A stretch of 64,000 nt of DNA from Osedax fenrisi (GCA_964019155.1 CAXHSG010000197.1:1240001-1304000), one strand, 5' to 3'; counted from the stretch's first letter, positions 1 through 13,308 are shown. Made by a program: numbers and translations. The notes: generated from the sequence alone by a model not told the origin.

Positions 1-1825
1 ACTTTAGCTAACTCTAGCTAACTCTAGCTAACTCTAGCTAACTCTAGGTAACTCTAGCTAACTTTAGCTAACTCTAGCTAACTCTAGCTAATTCTAGGTA
101 ACTCTAGCTAACTCTAGCTAACTCTAGGTAACTCTAGCTAACTCTAGCTAACTTTAGCTAACTCTAGCTAACTCTAGCTAACTCTAGGTAACTCTAGCTA
201 ACTCTAGCTAACTTTAGCTAACTCTAGCTAACTCTAGGTAATTCTAGATAACTTTAGCTAACTCTAGGTAACTCTAGCTAACTCTAGGTAACTTTAGCTA
301 ACTCTAGGTAACTTTAGCTAACTCTAGGTAACTCGAGGTAATTCTAGCTAACTCTAGCTAACTCTAGGTAACTCTAGGTAACTCTAGCTAACTCTAGCTA
401 ACTTTAGCTAACTCTAGCTAACTCTAGGTAACTCTAGCTAACTTTAGCTAACTCTAGCTAACTCTAGCTAACTCTAGCTAACTCTAGGTAACTCTAGCTA
501 ACTTTAGCTAACTCTAGCTAACTCTAGGTAACTCTAGCTTACTTTAGCTAACTCTAGCTAACTCTAGCTAACTCTAGCTAACTATAGGTAACTCTAGCTA
601 ACTTTAGCTAACTCTAGCTAACTCTAGCTAATTCTAGGTAACTCTAGCTAACTCTAGCTAACTCTAGGTAACTCTAGCTAACTCTAGCTAACTTTAGCTA
701 ACTCTAGCTAACTCTAGCTAACTCTAGGTAACTCTAGCTAACTCTAGCTAACTTTAGCTAACTCTAGGTAACTCTAGGTAACTCTAGCTAACTCTAGGTA
801 ACTCTAGGTAACTCTAGATAACTCTAGCTAACTCTAGGTAACTCTAGGTAACTCTAGCTAACTTTAGCTAACTCTAGCTAACTCTAGGTAACTCTAGCTA
901 ACTTTAGCTAACTCTAGCTAACTCTAGCTAATTCTAGGTAACTCTAACTAACTCTAGCTAACTCTAGGTAACTCTAGCTAACTCTAGCTAACTCTAGCTA
1001 ACTCTAGGTAACTCTAGCTTACTCTAGGTAATTCTAGATAACTTTAGCTAACTCTAGGTAACTCTAGCTAACTCTAGGTAACTCTAGCTAACTCTAGGTA
1101 ACTTTAGCTAACTCTAGGTAACTCTAGGTAATTCTAGCTAACTCTAGCTAACTCTAGGTAACTCTAGGTAACTCTAGCTAACTCTAGCTAACTTTAGCTA
1201 ACTCTAGCTAACTCTAGGTAACTCTAGCTAACTTTAGCTAACTCTAGCTAACTCTAGCTAACTCTAGCTAACTCTAGGTAACTCTAGCTAACTTTAGCTA
1301 ACTCTAGCTAACTCTAGGTAACTCTAGCTAACTTTAGCTAACTCTAGCTAACTCTAGCTAACTCTAGCTAACTATAGGTAACTCTAGCTAACTTTAGCTA
1401 ACTCTAGCTAACTCTAGCTAATTCTAGGTAATTCTAGCTAACTCTAGCTAACTCTAGGTAACTCTAGCTAACTCTAGCTAACTTTAGCTAATTCTAGGTA
1501 ACTCTAGCTAACTCTAGCTAACTCTAGCTAACTCTAGGTAACTCTAGGTAACTCTAGCTAACTCTAGGTAACTCTAGCTAACTCTAGCTAACTCTAGGTA
1601 ACTATAGGTAACTCTAACTAACTCTAGGTAACTTTAGCTAACTCTAGCTAACTCTAGGTAACTCTAGCTAACTCTAGCTAACTTTAGCTAACTCTAGCTA
1701 ACTCTAGCTAATTCTAGGTAACTCTAGCTAACTCTAGCTAACTCTAGGTAACTCTAGCTAACTCTAGCTAACTTTAGCTAACTCTAGCTAACTCTAGCTA
1801 ACTCTAGGTAACTCTAGCTAAATCT
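1..1825 (+). repeat. Family I block, copy 0 (left end outside window)
   Basis: This is the right-hand part of the family I block, cut by the window start. Landmarks are CTCGAG at 332-337, ACTATAGG from 581, a second ACTATAGG from 1371, a third from 1601 and AAATCT at 1820-1825. The distances from the first ACTATAGG (+790, +1020, +1239) match copies 2, 3, 4, 6 and 7. Confidence 0.85.
332..337. other. CTCGAG marker in family I copy 0
   Basis: A T-to-G change in AACTCTAGGT gives AACTCGAGGT. This creates an XhoI-type palindrome and one of only five CpG sites found. It lies 249 bp before the ACTATAGG landmark. Confidence 0.95.
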
Positions 1826-2439
1826 AGCTAACTCTAGCTAACTCTAGGTAACTCTAGCTAACTTTAGCTAACTCTAGCTAACTCTAGCTAACTCTAGCTA
1901 ACTCTAGGTAACTCTAGTTTACTCCAGCTAACTCTAGCTAACTTTAGCTAACTCTAGGTAACTCTAGGTAACTCTAGCTAACTCTAGCTAACTCTATGTA
2001 ACTCTAGGTAACTCTAGGTAACTCTAGCTAACTCTAGCTAACTCTAGGTAACTTTAGCTAACTCTAGCTAACTCTAGGTAACTCTAGGTAATTCTAGCTA
2101 ACTTTAGCTAACTCTAGGTAACTCTAGGTAACTCTAGCTAACTCTAGCTAACTCTAGCTAACTCTAGGTAACTCTAACTAACTCTAGCTAACTCTAGGTA
2201 ACTCTAGCTAACTCTAGGTAATTCTAGCTAACTCTAGGTAACTTTAGCTAACTCTAGCTAACTCTAGCTAACTCTAGGTAACTCTAGGTAACTCTAGCTA
2301 ACTCTAGGTAACTCTAGCTAACTCTAGCTAACTCTAGGTAACTCTAGGTAACTCTAGCTAACTCTAGGTAATTTTAGCTAACTCTAGGTAACTCTAGCAA
2401 ACTCTAGGTAACTTTAGCTAACTCTAGCTAACTCTAGCT

Positions 2440-2450
2440 AACTTTTAGCT
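2440..2450 (+). repeat. 11-bp unit (extra T), copy 1
   Basis: The unit AACTTTTAGCT has one extra T compared with AACTTTAGCT and shifts the 10-bp register by +1. The same 11-mer recurs at 6311 and 10562, exactly 3871 and then 4251 bp apart. One insertion therefore arose once and was copied with the large unit. Confidence 0.95.
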
Positions 2451-3058
2451 AACTGTAGCTAACTCTAGGTAATTCTAGATAACTTTAGCTAACTCTAGGT
2501 AACTCTAGGTAACTCTAGCTAACTTTAGCTAACTCTAGCTAACTCTAGCTAACTCTAGCTAACTCTAGGTAACTCTAGCTAACTTTAGCTAACTCTAGCT
2601 AACTATAGGTAACTCTAGCTAACTTTAGCTAACTCTAGCTAACTCTAGCTAACTCTAGCTAACTCTAGGTAACTCTAGGTAACTCTAGCTAACTATAGCC
2701 AACTCTAGGTAACTTTAGCTAACTCTAGCTAACTCTAGGTAACTCTAGGTAATTCTAGCTAACTTTAGCTAACTCTAGGTAACTCTAGGTAACTCTAGCT
2801 AACTCTAGCTAACTCTAGCTAACTCTAGGTAACTCTAACTAACTCTAGCTAACTCTAGGTAACTCTATCTAACTCTAGGTAATTCTAGCTAACTCTAGGT
2901 AACTTTAGCTAACTCTAGCTAACTCTAGCTAACTCTAGGTAAATCTAGGTAACTCTAGCTAACTTTAGGTAACTCTAGCTAACTCTAGCTAACTCTAGGT
3001 AACTCTAGGTAACTCTAGCTAACTCTAGGTAACTTTAGCTAACTCTAGGTAACTCTAG

Positions 3059-4786
3059 CAAACTCTAGGTAACTTTAGCTAACTCTAGCTAACTCTAGCT
3101 AACTTTAGCTAACTCTAGCTAACTCTAGGTAATTCTAGATAACTTTAGCTAACTCTAGGTAACTCTAGCTAACTCTAGGTAACTTTAGCTAACTCTAGGT
3201 AACTTTAGCTAACTCTAGGTAACTCTAGGTAATTCTAGCTAACTCTAGCTAACTCTAGATAACTCTAGGTAACTCTAGCTAACTCTAGCTAACTTTAGCT
3301 AACTCTAGTTAACTCTAGCTAACTCTAGCTAACTTTAGCTAACTCTAGGTAACTCTAGCTAACTTTAGCTAACTCTAGCTAACTCTAGCTAACTCTAGCT
3401 AACTCTAGGTAACTCTAGCTAACTTTAGCTAACTCTAGCTAACTCTAGCTAATTCTAGGTAACTCTAGCTAACTCTAGCTAACTCTAGGTAACTCTAGCT
3501 AACTCTAGCTAACTTTAGCTAACTCTAGCTAACTCTAGCTAACTCTAGGTAACTCTAGCTAACTCTAGCTAACTTTAGCTAACTCTAGCTAACTCTAGGT
3601 AATTCTAGATAACTTTAGCTAACTCTAGGTAACTCTAGCTAACTCTAGGTAACTTTAGCTAACTCTAGGTAACTTTAGCTAACTCTAGGTAACTCGAGGT
3701 AATTCTAGCTAACTCTAGCTAACTCTAGGTAACTCTAGGTAACTCTAGCTAACTCTAGCTAACTTTAGCTAACTCTAGCTAACTCCAGGTAACTCTAGCT
3801 AACTTTAGCTAACTCTAGCTAACTCTAGATAACTCTAGCTAACTCTAGGTAACTCTAGCTAACTTTAGCTAACTCTAGCTAACTCTAGGTAACTCTAGCT
3901 TACTTTAGCTAACTCTAGCTAACTCTAGCTAACTCTAGCTAACTATAGGTAACTCTAGCTAACTTTAGCTAACTCTAGCTAACTCTAGGTAATTCTAGAT
4001 AACTTTAGCTAACTCTAGGTAACTCTAGCTAACTCTAGGTAACTTTAGCTAACTCTAGGTAACTTTAGCTAACTCTAGGTAACTCTAGGTAATTCTAGCT
4101 AACTCTAGCTAACTCTAGGTAACTCTAGGTAACTCTAGCTAACTCTAGCTAACTTTAGTTTACTCTAGCTAACTCTAGGTAACTCTAGCTAACTTTAGCT
4201 AACTCTAGCTAACTCTAGCTAACTCTAGCTAACTCTAGGTAACTCTAGCTAACTTTAGCTAACTCTAGCTAACTCTAGGTAACTCTAGCTAACTTTAGCT
4301 AACTCTAGCTAACTCTAGCTAACTCTAGCTAACTATAGGTAACTCTAGCTAACTTTAGCTAACTCTAGCTAACTCTAGCTAATTCTAGGTAACTCTAGCT
4401 AACTCTAGCTAACTCTAGGTAACTCTAGCTAACTCTAGCTAACTTTAGCTAACTCTAGGTAACTCTAGCTAACTCTAGCTAACTCTAGCTAACTCTAGGT
4501 AACTCTAGGTAACTCTAGCTAACTCTAGGTAACTCTAGCTAACTCTAGCTAACTCTAGGTAACTATAGGTAACTCTAACTAACTCTAGGTAACTTTAGCT
4601 AACTCTAGCTAACTCTAGGTAACTCTAGCTAACTCTAGCTAACTTTAGCTAACTCTAGCTAACTCTAGCTAATTCTAGGTAACTCTAGCTAACTCTAGCT
4701 AACTCTAGGTAACTCTAGCTAACTCTAGCTAACTTTAGCTAACTCTAGCTAACTCTAGCTAACTCTAGGTAACTCTAGCTAAATCT
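3059..4786 (+). repeat. Family I block, copy 1 (internal 400-bp deletion)
   Basis: The block runs from CAAACT at 3059 through CTCGAG (3693, +634) and ACTATAGG (3942, +883) to AAATCT (4781). The first-to-second ACTATAGG distance is 390 bp here (3942 to 4332) but 790 bp in the other complete copies, so exactly 40 decamers are missing. The break is near 3981, where sequence matching copy 0 up to about 620 continues directly as sequence matching copy 0 from about 1021. Confidence 0.85.
3693..3698. other. CTCGAG marker in family I copy 1
   Basis: Same T-to-G change as at 332, at the same place 249 bp before ACTATAGG. It carries a CpG. Confidence 0.95.
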
Positions 4787-5150
4787 AGCTAACTCTAGCT
4801 AACTCTAGGTAACTCTAGCTAACTTTAGCTAACTCTAGCTAACTCTAGCTAACTCTAGCTAACTCTAGGTAACTCTAGCTAACTTTAGCTAACTCTAGCT
4901 AACTCTAGGTAATTCTAGATAACTTTAGCTAACTCTAGGTAACTCTAGCTAACTCTAGGTAACTTTAGCTAACTCTAGGTAACTTTAGCTAACTCTAGGT
5001 AACTCTAGGTAATTCTAGCTAACTCTAGCTAACTCTAGATAACTCTAGGTAACTCTAGCTAACTCTAGCTAACTTTAGCTAACTCTAGCTAACTCTAGGT
5101 AATTCTAGATAACTTTAGCTAACTCTAGGTAACTCTAGCTAACTCTAGGT

Positions 5151-5911
5151 AAGTCTAGGTAACTCTAGCTAACTCTAGCTAACTCTAGGTAACTTTAGCT
5201 AACTCTAGCTAACTCTAGGTAACTCTAGGTAATTCTAGCTAACTTTAGCTAACTCTAGGTAACTCTAGGTAACTCTAGCTAACTCTAGCTAACTCTAGCT
5301 AACTCTAGGTAACTCTAACTAACTCTAGCTAACTCTAGGTAACTCTAGCTAACTCTAGCTAACTTTAGCTAACTCTAGCTAACTCTAGGTAATTCTAGAT
5401 AACTTTAGCTAACTCTAGGTAACTCTAGCTAACTCTAGGTAAGTCTAGGTAACTCTAGCTAACTCTAGCTAACTCTAGGTAACTTTAGCTAACTCTAGCT
5501 AACTCTAGCTAACTCTAGCTAACTCTAGGTAACTTTAGCTAACTCTAGCTAACTTTAGCTAAATCTAGGTAACTTTAGCTAACTCTAGGTAACTCTAGGT
5601 AATTCTAGCTAACTTTAGCTAACTCTAGCTAACTCTAGGTAACTTTAGCTAACTCTAGCTAACTCTAGCTAACTCTAGGTAACTCTAGGTAACTTTAGCT
5701 AACTCTAGGTAACTTTAGCTAACTCTAGGTAACTCTAGGTAATTCTAGCTAACTCTAGCTAACTCTAGATAACTCTAGGTAACTCTAGCTAACTCTAGCT
5801 AACTTTAGCTAACTCTAGCTAACTCTAGGTAATTCTAGATAACTTTAGCTAACTCTAGGTAACTCTAGCTAACTCTAGGTAAGTCTAGGTAACTCTAGCT
5901 AACTCTAGCTA
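5151..5911 (+). repeat. Local duplication marked by AAGTCTAGGT (left set)
   Basis: The rare unit AAGTCTAGGT starts at 5151, 5441 and 5881. The units after 5151 and after 5881 agree for about 20 decamers (offset 730). The units after 5441 agree for only about six before diverging. This is a small local amplification inside family I with breakpoints on decamer boundaries. Confidence 0.75.
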
Positions 5912-6310
5912 ACTCTAGGTAACTTTAGCTAACTCTAGCTAACTCTAGGTAACTCTAGGTAATTCTAGCTAACTTTAGCTAACTCTAGGTAACTCTAGGT
6001 AACTCTAGCTAACTCTAGCTAACTCTAGCTAACTCTAGGTAACTCTAACTAACTCTAGCTAACTCTAGGTAACTCTAGCTAACTCTAGGTAATTCTAGCT
6101 AACTCTAGGTAACTTTAGCTAACTCTAGCTAACTCTAGCTAACTCTAGGTAACTCTAGGTAACTCTAGCTAACTCTAGGTAACTCTAGCTAACTCTAGCT
6201 AACTCTAGGTAACTCTAGGTAACTCTAGCTAACTCTAGGTAACTTTAGCTAACTCTAGGTAACTCTAGCAAACTCTAGGTAACTTTAGCTAACTCTAGCT
6301 AACTCTAGCT

Positions 6311-6321
6311 AACTTTTAGCT
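6311..6321 (+). repeat. 11-bp unit (extra T), copy 2
   Basis: Second occurrence of AACTTTTAGCT, exactly 3871 bp after the first. It shifts the decamer register by +1. Confidence 0.95.
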
Positions 6322-6929
6322 AACTCTAGCTAACTCTAGGTAATTCTAGATAACTTTAGCTAACTCTAGGTAACTCTAGGTAACTCTAGCTAACTTTAGC
6401 TAACTCTAGCTAACTCTAGCTAACTCTAGCTAACTCTAGGTAACTCTAGCTAACTTTAGCTAACTCTAGCTAACTATAGGTAACTCTAGCTAACTTTAGC
6501 TAACTCTAGCTAACTCTAGCTAACTCTAGCTAACTCTAGGTAACTCTAGGTAACTCTAGCTAACTATAGCCAACTCTAGGTAACTTTAGCTAACTCTAGC
6601 TAACTCTAGGTAACTCTAGGTAATTCTAGCTAACTTTAGCTAACTCTAGGTAACTCTAGGTAACTCTAGCTAACTCTAGCTAACTCTAGCTAACTCTTGG
6701 TAACTCTAACTAACTCTAGCTAACTCTAGGTAACTCTATCTAACTCTAGGTAATTTTAGCTAACTCTAGGTAACTTTAGCTAACTCTAGCTAACTCTAGC
6801 TAACTCTAGGTAAATCTAGGTAACTCTAGCTAACTTTAGGTAACTCTAGCTAACTCTAGCTAACTCTAGGTAACTCTAGGTAACTCTAGCTAACTCTAGG
6901 TAACTTTAGCTAACTCTAGGTAACTCTAG

Positions 6930-9057
6930 CAAACTCTAGGTAACTTTAGCTAACTCTAGCTAACTCTAGCTAACTTTAGCTAACTCTAGCTAACTCTAGG
7001 TAATTCTAGATAACTTTAGCTAACTCTAGGTAACTCTAGCTAACTCTAGGTAACTTTAGCTAACTCTAGGTAACTTTAGCTAACTCTAGGTAACTCTAGG
7101 TAATTCTAGCTAACTCTAGCTAACTCTAGATAACTCTAGGTAACTCTAGCTAACTCTAGCTAACTTTAGCTAACTCTAGTTAACTCTAGCTAACTCTAGC
7201 TAACTTTAGCTAACTCTAGGTAACTCTAGCTAACTTTAGCTAACTCTAGCTAACTCTAGCTAACTCTAGCTAACTCTAGGTAACTCTAGCTAACTTTAGC
7301 TAACTCTAGCTAACTCTAGCTAATTCTAGGTAACTCTAGCTAACTCTAGCTAACTCTAGGTAACTCTAGCTAACTCTAGCTAACTTTAGCTAACTCTAGC
7401 TAACTCTAGCTAACTCTAGGTAACTCTAGATAACTCTAGCTAACTTTAGCTAACTCTAGCTAACTCTAGGTAATTCTAGATAACTTTAGCTAACTCTAGG
7501 TAACTCTAGCTAACTCTAGGTAACTTTAGCTAACTCTAGGTAACTTTAGCTAACTCTAGGTAACTCGAGGTAATTCTAGCTAACTCTAGCTAACTCTAGG
7601 TAACTCTAGGTAACTCTAGCTAACTCTAGCTAACTTTAGCTAACTCTAGCTAACTCTAGGTAACTCTAGCTAACTTTAGCTAACTCTAGCTAACTCTAGC
7701 TAACTCTAGCTAACTCTAGGTAACTCTAGCTAACTTTAGCTAACTCTAGCTAACTCTAGGTAACTCTAGCTTACTTTAGCTAACTCTAGCTAACTCTAGC
7801 TAACTCTAGCTAACTATAGGTAACTCTAGCTAACTTTAGCTAACTCTAGCTAACTCTAGCTAATTCTAGGTAACTCTAGCTAACTCTAGCTAACTCTAGG
7901 TAACTCTAGCTAACTCTAGCTAACTTTAGCTAACTCTAGCTAACTCTAGCTAACTCTAGGTAACTCTAGCTAACTCTTGCTAACTTTAGCTAACTCTAGG
8001 TAACTCTAGGTAACTCTAGCTAACTCTAGGTAACTCTAGGTAACTCTAGATAACTCTAGCTAACTCTAGGTAACTCTAGGTAACTCTAGCTAACTTTAGC
8101 TAACTCTAGCTAACTCTAGGTAACTCTAGCTAACTTTAGCTAACTCTAGCTAACTCTAGCTAATTCTAGGTAACTCTAGCTAACTCTAGCTAACTCTAGG
8201 TAACTCTAGCTAACTCTAGCTAACTCTAGCTAACTCTAGGTAACTCTAGCTTACTCTAGGTAATTCTAGATAACTTTAGCTAACTCTAGGTAACTCTAGC
8301 TAACTCTAGGTAACTTTAGCTAACTCTAGGTAACTTTAGCTAACTCTAGGTAACTCTAGGTAATTCTAGCTAACTCTAGCTAACTCTAGGTAACTCTAGG
8401 TAACTCTAGCTAACTCTAGCTAACTTTAGTTAACTCTAGCTAACTCTAGGTAACTCTAGCTAACTTTAGCTAACTCTAGCTAACTCTAGCTAACTCTAGC
8501 TAACTCTAGGTAACTCTAGCTAACTTTAGCTAACTCTAGCTAACTCTAGGTAACTCTAGCTAACTTTAGCTAACTCTAGCTAACTCTAGCTAACTCTAGC
8601 TAACTATAGGTAACTCTAGCTAACTTTAGCTAACTCTAGCTAACTCTAGCTAATTCTAGGTAACTCTAGCTAACTCTAGCTAACTCTAGGTAACTCTAGC
8701 TAACTCTAGCTAACTTTAGCTAACTCTAGGTAACTCTAGCTAACTCTAGCTAACTCTAGCTAACTCTAGGTAACTCTAGGTAACTCTAGCTAACTCTAGG
8801 TAACTCTAGCTAACTCTAGCTAACTCTAGGTAACTATAGGTAACTCTAACTAACTCTAGGTAACTTTAGCTAACTCTAGCTAACTCTAGGTAATTCTAGC
8901 TAACTCTAGCTAACTTTAGCTAACTCTAGCTAACTCTAGCTAATTCTAGGTAACTCTAGCTAACTCTAGCTAACTCTAGGTAACTCTAGCTAACTCTAGC
9001 TAACTTTAGCTAACTCTAGCTAACTCTAGCTAACTCTAGGTAACTCTAGCTAAATCT
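6930..9057 (+). repeat. Family I block, copy 2 (full length)
   Basis: This is a full block: CAAACT at 6930, CTCGAG at 7564 (+634), ACTATAGG at 7813 (+883), 8603 and 8833, and AAATCT at 9052 (+2122). The internal distances equal those of copies 3 and 4, so it can serve as the reference copy. Confidence 0.88.
7564..7569. other. CTCGAG marker in family I copy 2
   Basis: XhoI-type palindrome with a CpG, 249 bp before ACTATAGG as in copies 0, 1, 3 and 4. Confidence 0.95.
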
Positions 9058-9661
9058 AGCTAACTCTAGCTAACTCTAGGTAACTCTAGCTAACTTTAGC
9101 TAACTCTAGCTAACTCTAGCTAACTCTAGCTAACTCTAGGTAACTCTAGCTAACTTTAGCTAACTCTAGCTAACTCTAGGTAATTCTAGATAACTTTAGC
9201 TAACTCTAGGTAACTCTAGCTAACTCTAGGTAACTTTAGCTAACTCTAGGTAACTTTAGCTAACTCTAGGTAACTCTAGGTAATTCTAGCTAACTCTAGC
9301 TAACTCTAGATAACTCTAGGTAACTCTAGCTAACTCTAGCTAACTTTAGCTAACTCTAGCTAACTCTAGGTAATTCTAGATAACTTTAGCTAACTCTAGG
9401 TAACTCTAGCTAACTCTAGGTAACTTTAGGTAACTCTAGCTAACTCTAGCTAACTCTAGGTAACTCTAGGTAACTCTAGCTAACTCTAGGTAACTTTAGC
9501 TAACTCTAGGTAACTCTAGCAAACTCTAGGTAACTCTAGCTAACTCTAGATAACTCTAGGTAACTCTAGCTAACTCTAGCTAACTTTAGCTAACTCTAGC
9601 TAACTCTAGGTAATTCTAGATAACTTTAGCTAACTCTAGGTAACTCTAGCTAACTCTAGGT

Positions 9662-10162
9662 AAGTCTAGGTAACTCTAGCTAACTCTAGCTAACTCTAGG
9701 TAACTTTAGCTAACTCTAGCTAACTCTAGGTAACTCTAGGTAATTCTAGCTAACTTTAGCTAACTCTAGGTAACTCTAGGTAACTCTAGCTAACTCTAGC
9801 TAACTCTAGCTAACTCTAGGTAACTCTAACTAACTCTAGCTAACTCTAGGTAACTCTAGCTAACTCTAGGTAATTCTAGCTAACTCTAGGTAACTTTAGC
9901 TAACTCTAGCTAACTCTAGCTAACTCTAGGTAACTCTAGGTAACTTTAGCTAACTCTAGGTAACTTTAGCTAACTCTAGGTAACTCTAGGTAATTCTAGC
10001 TAACTCTAGCTAACTCTAGATAACTCTAGGTAACTCTAGCTAACTCTAGCTAACTTTAGCTAACTCTAGCTAACTCTAGGTAATTCTAGATAACTTTAGC
10101 TAACTCTAGGTAACTCTAGCTAACTCTAGGTAAGTCTAGGTAACTCTAGCTAACTCTAGCTA
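9662..10162 (+). repeat. Local 470-bp duplication marked by AAGTCTAGGT (right set)
   Basis: AAGTCTAGGT starts at 9662 and 10132, 470 bp (47 decamers) apart, and the units following each are the same over at least ten decamers. The second occurrence is also exactly 4251 bp after the one at 5881, which ties this set to the left one. Confidence 0.75.
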
Positions 10163-10561
10163 ACTCTAGGTAACTTTAGCTAACTCTAGCTAACTCTAGG
10201 TAACTCTAGGTAATTCTAGCTAACTTTAGCTAACTCTAGGTAACTCTAGGTAACTCTAGCTAACTCTAGCTAACTCTAGCTAACTCTAGGTAACTCTAAC
10301 TAACTCTAGCTAACTCTAGGTAACTCTAGCTAACTCTAGGTAATTCTAGCTAACTCTAGGTAACTTTAGCTAACTCTAGCTAACTCTAGCTAACTCTAGG
10401 TAACTCTAGGTAACTCTAGCTAACTCTAGGTAACTCTAGCTAACTCTAGCTAACTCTAGGTAACTCTAGGTAACTCTAGCTAACTCTAGGTAACTTTAGC
10501 TAACTCTAGGTAACTCTAGCAAACTCTAGGTAACTTTAGCTAACTCTAGCTAACTCTAGCT

Positions 10562-10572
10562 AACTTTTAGCT
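10562..10572 (+). repeat. 11-bp unit (extra T), copy 3
   Basis: Third and last occurrence of AACTTTTAGCT, exactly 4251 bp after the second. Confidence 0.95.
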
Positions 10573-11180
10573 AACTCTAGCTAACTCTAGGTAATTCTAG
10601 ATAACTTTAGCTAACTCTAGGTAACTCTAGGTAACTCTAGCTAACTTTAGCTAACTCTAGCTAACTCTAGCTAACTCTAGCTAACTCTAGGTAACTCTAG
10701 CTAACTTTAGCTAACTCTAGCTAACTATAGGTAACTCTAGCTAACTTTAGCTAACTCTAGCTAACTCTAGCTAACTCTAGCTAACTCTAGGTAACTCTAG
10801 GTAACTCTAGCTAACTATAGCCAACTCTAGGTAACTTTAGCTAACTCTAGCTAACTCTAGGTAACTCTAGGTAATTCTAGCTAACTTTAGCTAACTCTAG
10901 GTAACTCTAGGTAACTCTAGCTAACTCTAGCTAACTCTAGCTAACTCTAGGTAACTCTAACTAACTCTAGCTAACTCTAGGTAACTCTATCTAACTCTAG
11001 GTAATTTTAGCTAACTCTAGGTAACTTTAGCTAACTCTAGCTAACTCTAGCTAACTCTAGGTAAATCTAGGTAACTCTAGCTAACTTTAGGTAACTCTAG
11101 CTAACTCTAGCTAACTCTAGGTAACTCTAGGTAACTCTAGCTAACTCTAGGTAACTTTAGCTAACTCTAGGTAACTCTAG

Positions 11181-13308
11181 CAAACTCTAGGTAACTTTAG
11201 CTAACTCTAGCTAACTCTAGCTAACTTTAGCTAACTCTAGCTAACTCTAGGTAATTCTAGATAACTTTAGCTAACTCTAGGTAACTCTAGCTAACTCTAG
11301 GTAACTTTAGCTAACTCTAGGTAACTTTAGCTAACTCTAGGTAACTCTAGGTAATTCTAGCTAACTCTAGCTAACTCTAGATAACTCTAGGTAACTCTAG
11401 CTAACTCTAGCTAACTTTAGCTAACTCTAGTTAACTCTAGCTAACTCTAGCTAACTTTAGCTAACTCTAGGTAACTCTAGCTAACTTTAGCTAACTCTAG
11501 CTAACTCTAGCTAACTCTAGCTAACTCTAGGTAACTCTAGCTAACTTTAGCTAACTCTAGCTAACTCTAGCTAATTCTAGGTAACTCTAGCTAACTCTAG
11601 CTAACTCTAGGTAACTCTAGCTAACTCTAGCTAACTTTAGCTAACTCTAGCTAACTCTAGCTAACTCTAGGTAACTCTAGCTAACTCTAGCTAACTTTAG
11701 CTAACTCTAGCTAACTCTAGGTAATTCTAGATAACTTTAGCTAACTCTAGGTAACTCTAGCTAACTCTAGGTAACTTTAGCTAACTCTAGGTAACTTTAG
11801 CTAACTCTAGGTAACTCGAGGTAATTCTAGCTAACTCTAGCTAACTCTAGGTAACTCTAGGTAACTCTAGCTAACTCTAGCTAACTTTAGCTAACTCTAG
11901 CTAACTCTAGGTAACTCTAGCTAACTTTAGCTAACTCTAGCTAACTCTAGCTAACTCTAGCTAACTCTAGGTAACTCTAGCTAACTTTAGCTAACTCTAG
12001 CTAACTCTAGGTAACTCTAGCTTACTTTAGCTAACTCTAGCTAACTCTAGCTAACTCTAGCTAACTATAGGTAACTCTAGCTAACTTTAGCTAACTCTAG
12101 CTAACTCTAGCTAATTCTAGGTAACTCTAGCTAACTCTAGCTAACTCTAGGTAACTCTAGCTAACTCTAGCTAACTTTAGCTAACTCTAGCTAACTCTAG
12201 CTAACTCTAGGTAACTCTAGCTAACTCTTGCTAACTTTAGCTATCTCTAGGTAACTCTAGGTAACTCTAGCTAACTCTAGGTAACTCTAGGTAACTCTAG
12301 ATAACTCTAGCTAACTCTAGGTAACTCTAGGTAACTCTAGCTAACTTTAGCTAACTCTAGCTAACTCTAGGTAACTCTAGCTAACTTTAGCTAACTCTAG
12401 CTAACTCTAGCTAATTCTAGGTAACTCTAGCTAACTCTAGCTAACTCTAGGTAACTCTAGCTAACTCTAGCTAACTCTAGCTAACTCTAGGTAACTCTAG
12501 CTTACTCTAGGTAATTCTAGATAACTTTAGCTAACTCTAGGTAACTCTAGCTAACTCTAGGTAACTTTAGCTAACTCTAGGTAACTTTAGCTAACTCTAG
12601 GTAACTCTAGGTAATTCTAGCTAACTCTAGCTAACTCTAGGTAACTCTAGGTAACTCTAGCTAACTCTAGCTAACTTTAGTTAACTCTAGCTAACTCTAG
12701 GTAACTCTAGCTAACTTTAGCTAACTCTAGCTAACTCTAGCTAACTCTAGCTAACTCTAGGTAACTCTAGCTAACTTTAGCTAACTCTAGCTAACTCTAG
12801 TTAACTCTAGCTAACTTTAGCTAACTCTAGCTAACTCTAGCTAACTCTAGCTAACTATAGGTAACTCTAGCTAACTTTAGCTAACTCTAGCTAACTCTAG
12901 CTAATTCTAGGTAACTCTAGCTAACTCTAGCTAACTCTAGGTAACTCTAGCTAACTCTAGCTAACTTTAGCTAACTCTAGGTAACTCTAGCTAACTCTAG
13001 CTAACTCTAGCTAACTCTAGGTAACTCTAGGTAACTCTAGCTAACTCTAGGTAACTCTAGCTAACTCTAGCTAACTCTAGGTAACTATAGGTAACTCTAA
13101 CTAACTCTAGGTAACTTTAGCTAACTCTAGCTAACTCTAGGTAATTCTAGCTAACTCTAGCTAACTTTAGCTAACTCTAGCTAACTCTAGCTAATTCTAG
13201 GTAACTCTAGCTAACTCTAGCTAACTCTAGGTAACTCTAGCTAACTCTAGCTAACTTTAGCTAACTCTAGCTAACTCTAGCTAACTCTAGGTAACTCTAG
13301 CTAAATCT
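11181..13308 (+). repeat. Family I block, copy 3 (full length)
   Basis: CAAACT at 11181, CTCGAG at 11815, ACTATAGG at 12064, 12854 and 13084, and AAATCT at 13303. The spacing is identical to copy 2. Single-unit differences exist, for example CTATCTCTAG near 12241 where copy 2 has CTAACTCTAG. A TTAACT unit at ~12801 replaces a GTAACT unit. Confidence 0.88.
11815..11820. other. CTCGAG marker in family I copy 3
   Basis: Same T-to-G change and position as in copies 0-2. Confidence 0.95.

Larger units (their letters stand above)
2041..5911 (+). repeat. Long family I unit (3871 bp), first copy
   Basis: Shifting this segment by 3871 bp aligns its left half with the segment starting at 5912. Shared rare markers are CAAACT at 2398 and 3059, the 11-mer at 2440, ATAGCCAACT near 2694, CTCTATCT at 2868, CTAGTTAACT near 3307, CTCGAG at 3693 and ACTATAGG at 3942. 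Left of about 2011 the match fades (CTCTATGT at 1991 has no partner). After about 3981 this copy carries a 400-bp deletion and other rearrangements, so the exact 3871-bp offset holds only over its left 1.9 kb. Confidence 0.82.
5912..10162 (+). repeat. Long family I unit (4251 bp), second copy
   Basis: A shift of 4251 bp aligns this unit with sequence starting at 10163. Markers agree along its length: CAAACT at 6269 and 6930 against 10520 and 11181, the 11-mer at 6311 against 10562, CTCTATCT at 6739 against 10990, CTCGAG at 7564 against 11815, and the three ACTATAGG at 7813, 8603 and 8833 against 12064, 12854 and 13084. It is 380 bp longer than the first copy, mainly because that copy lost 400 bp. 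Confidence 0.85.
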
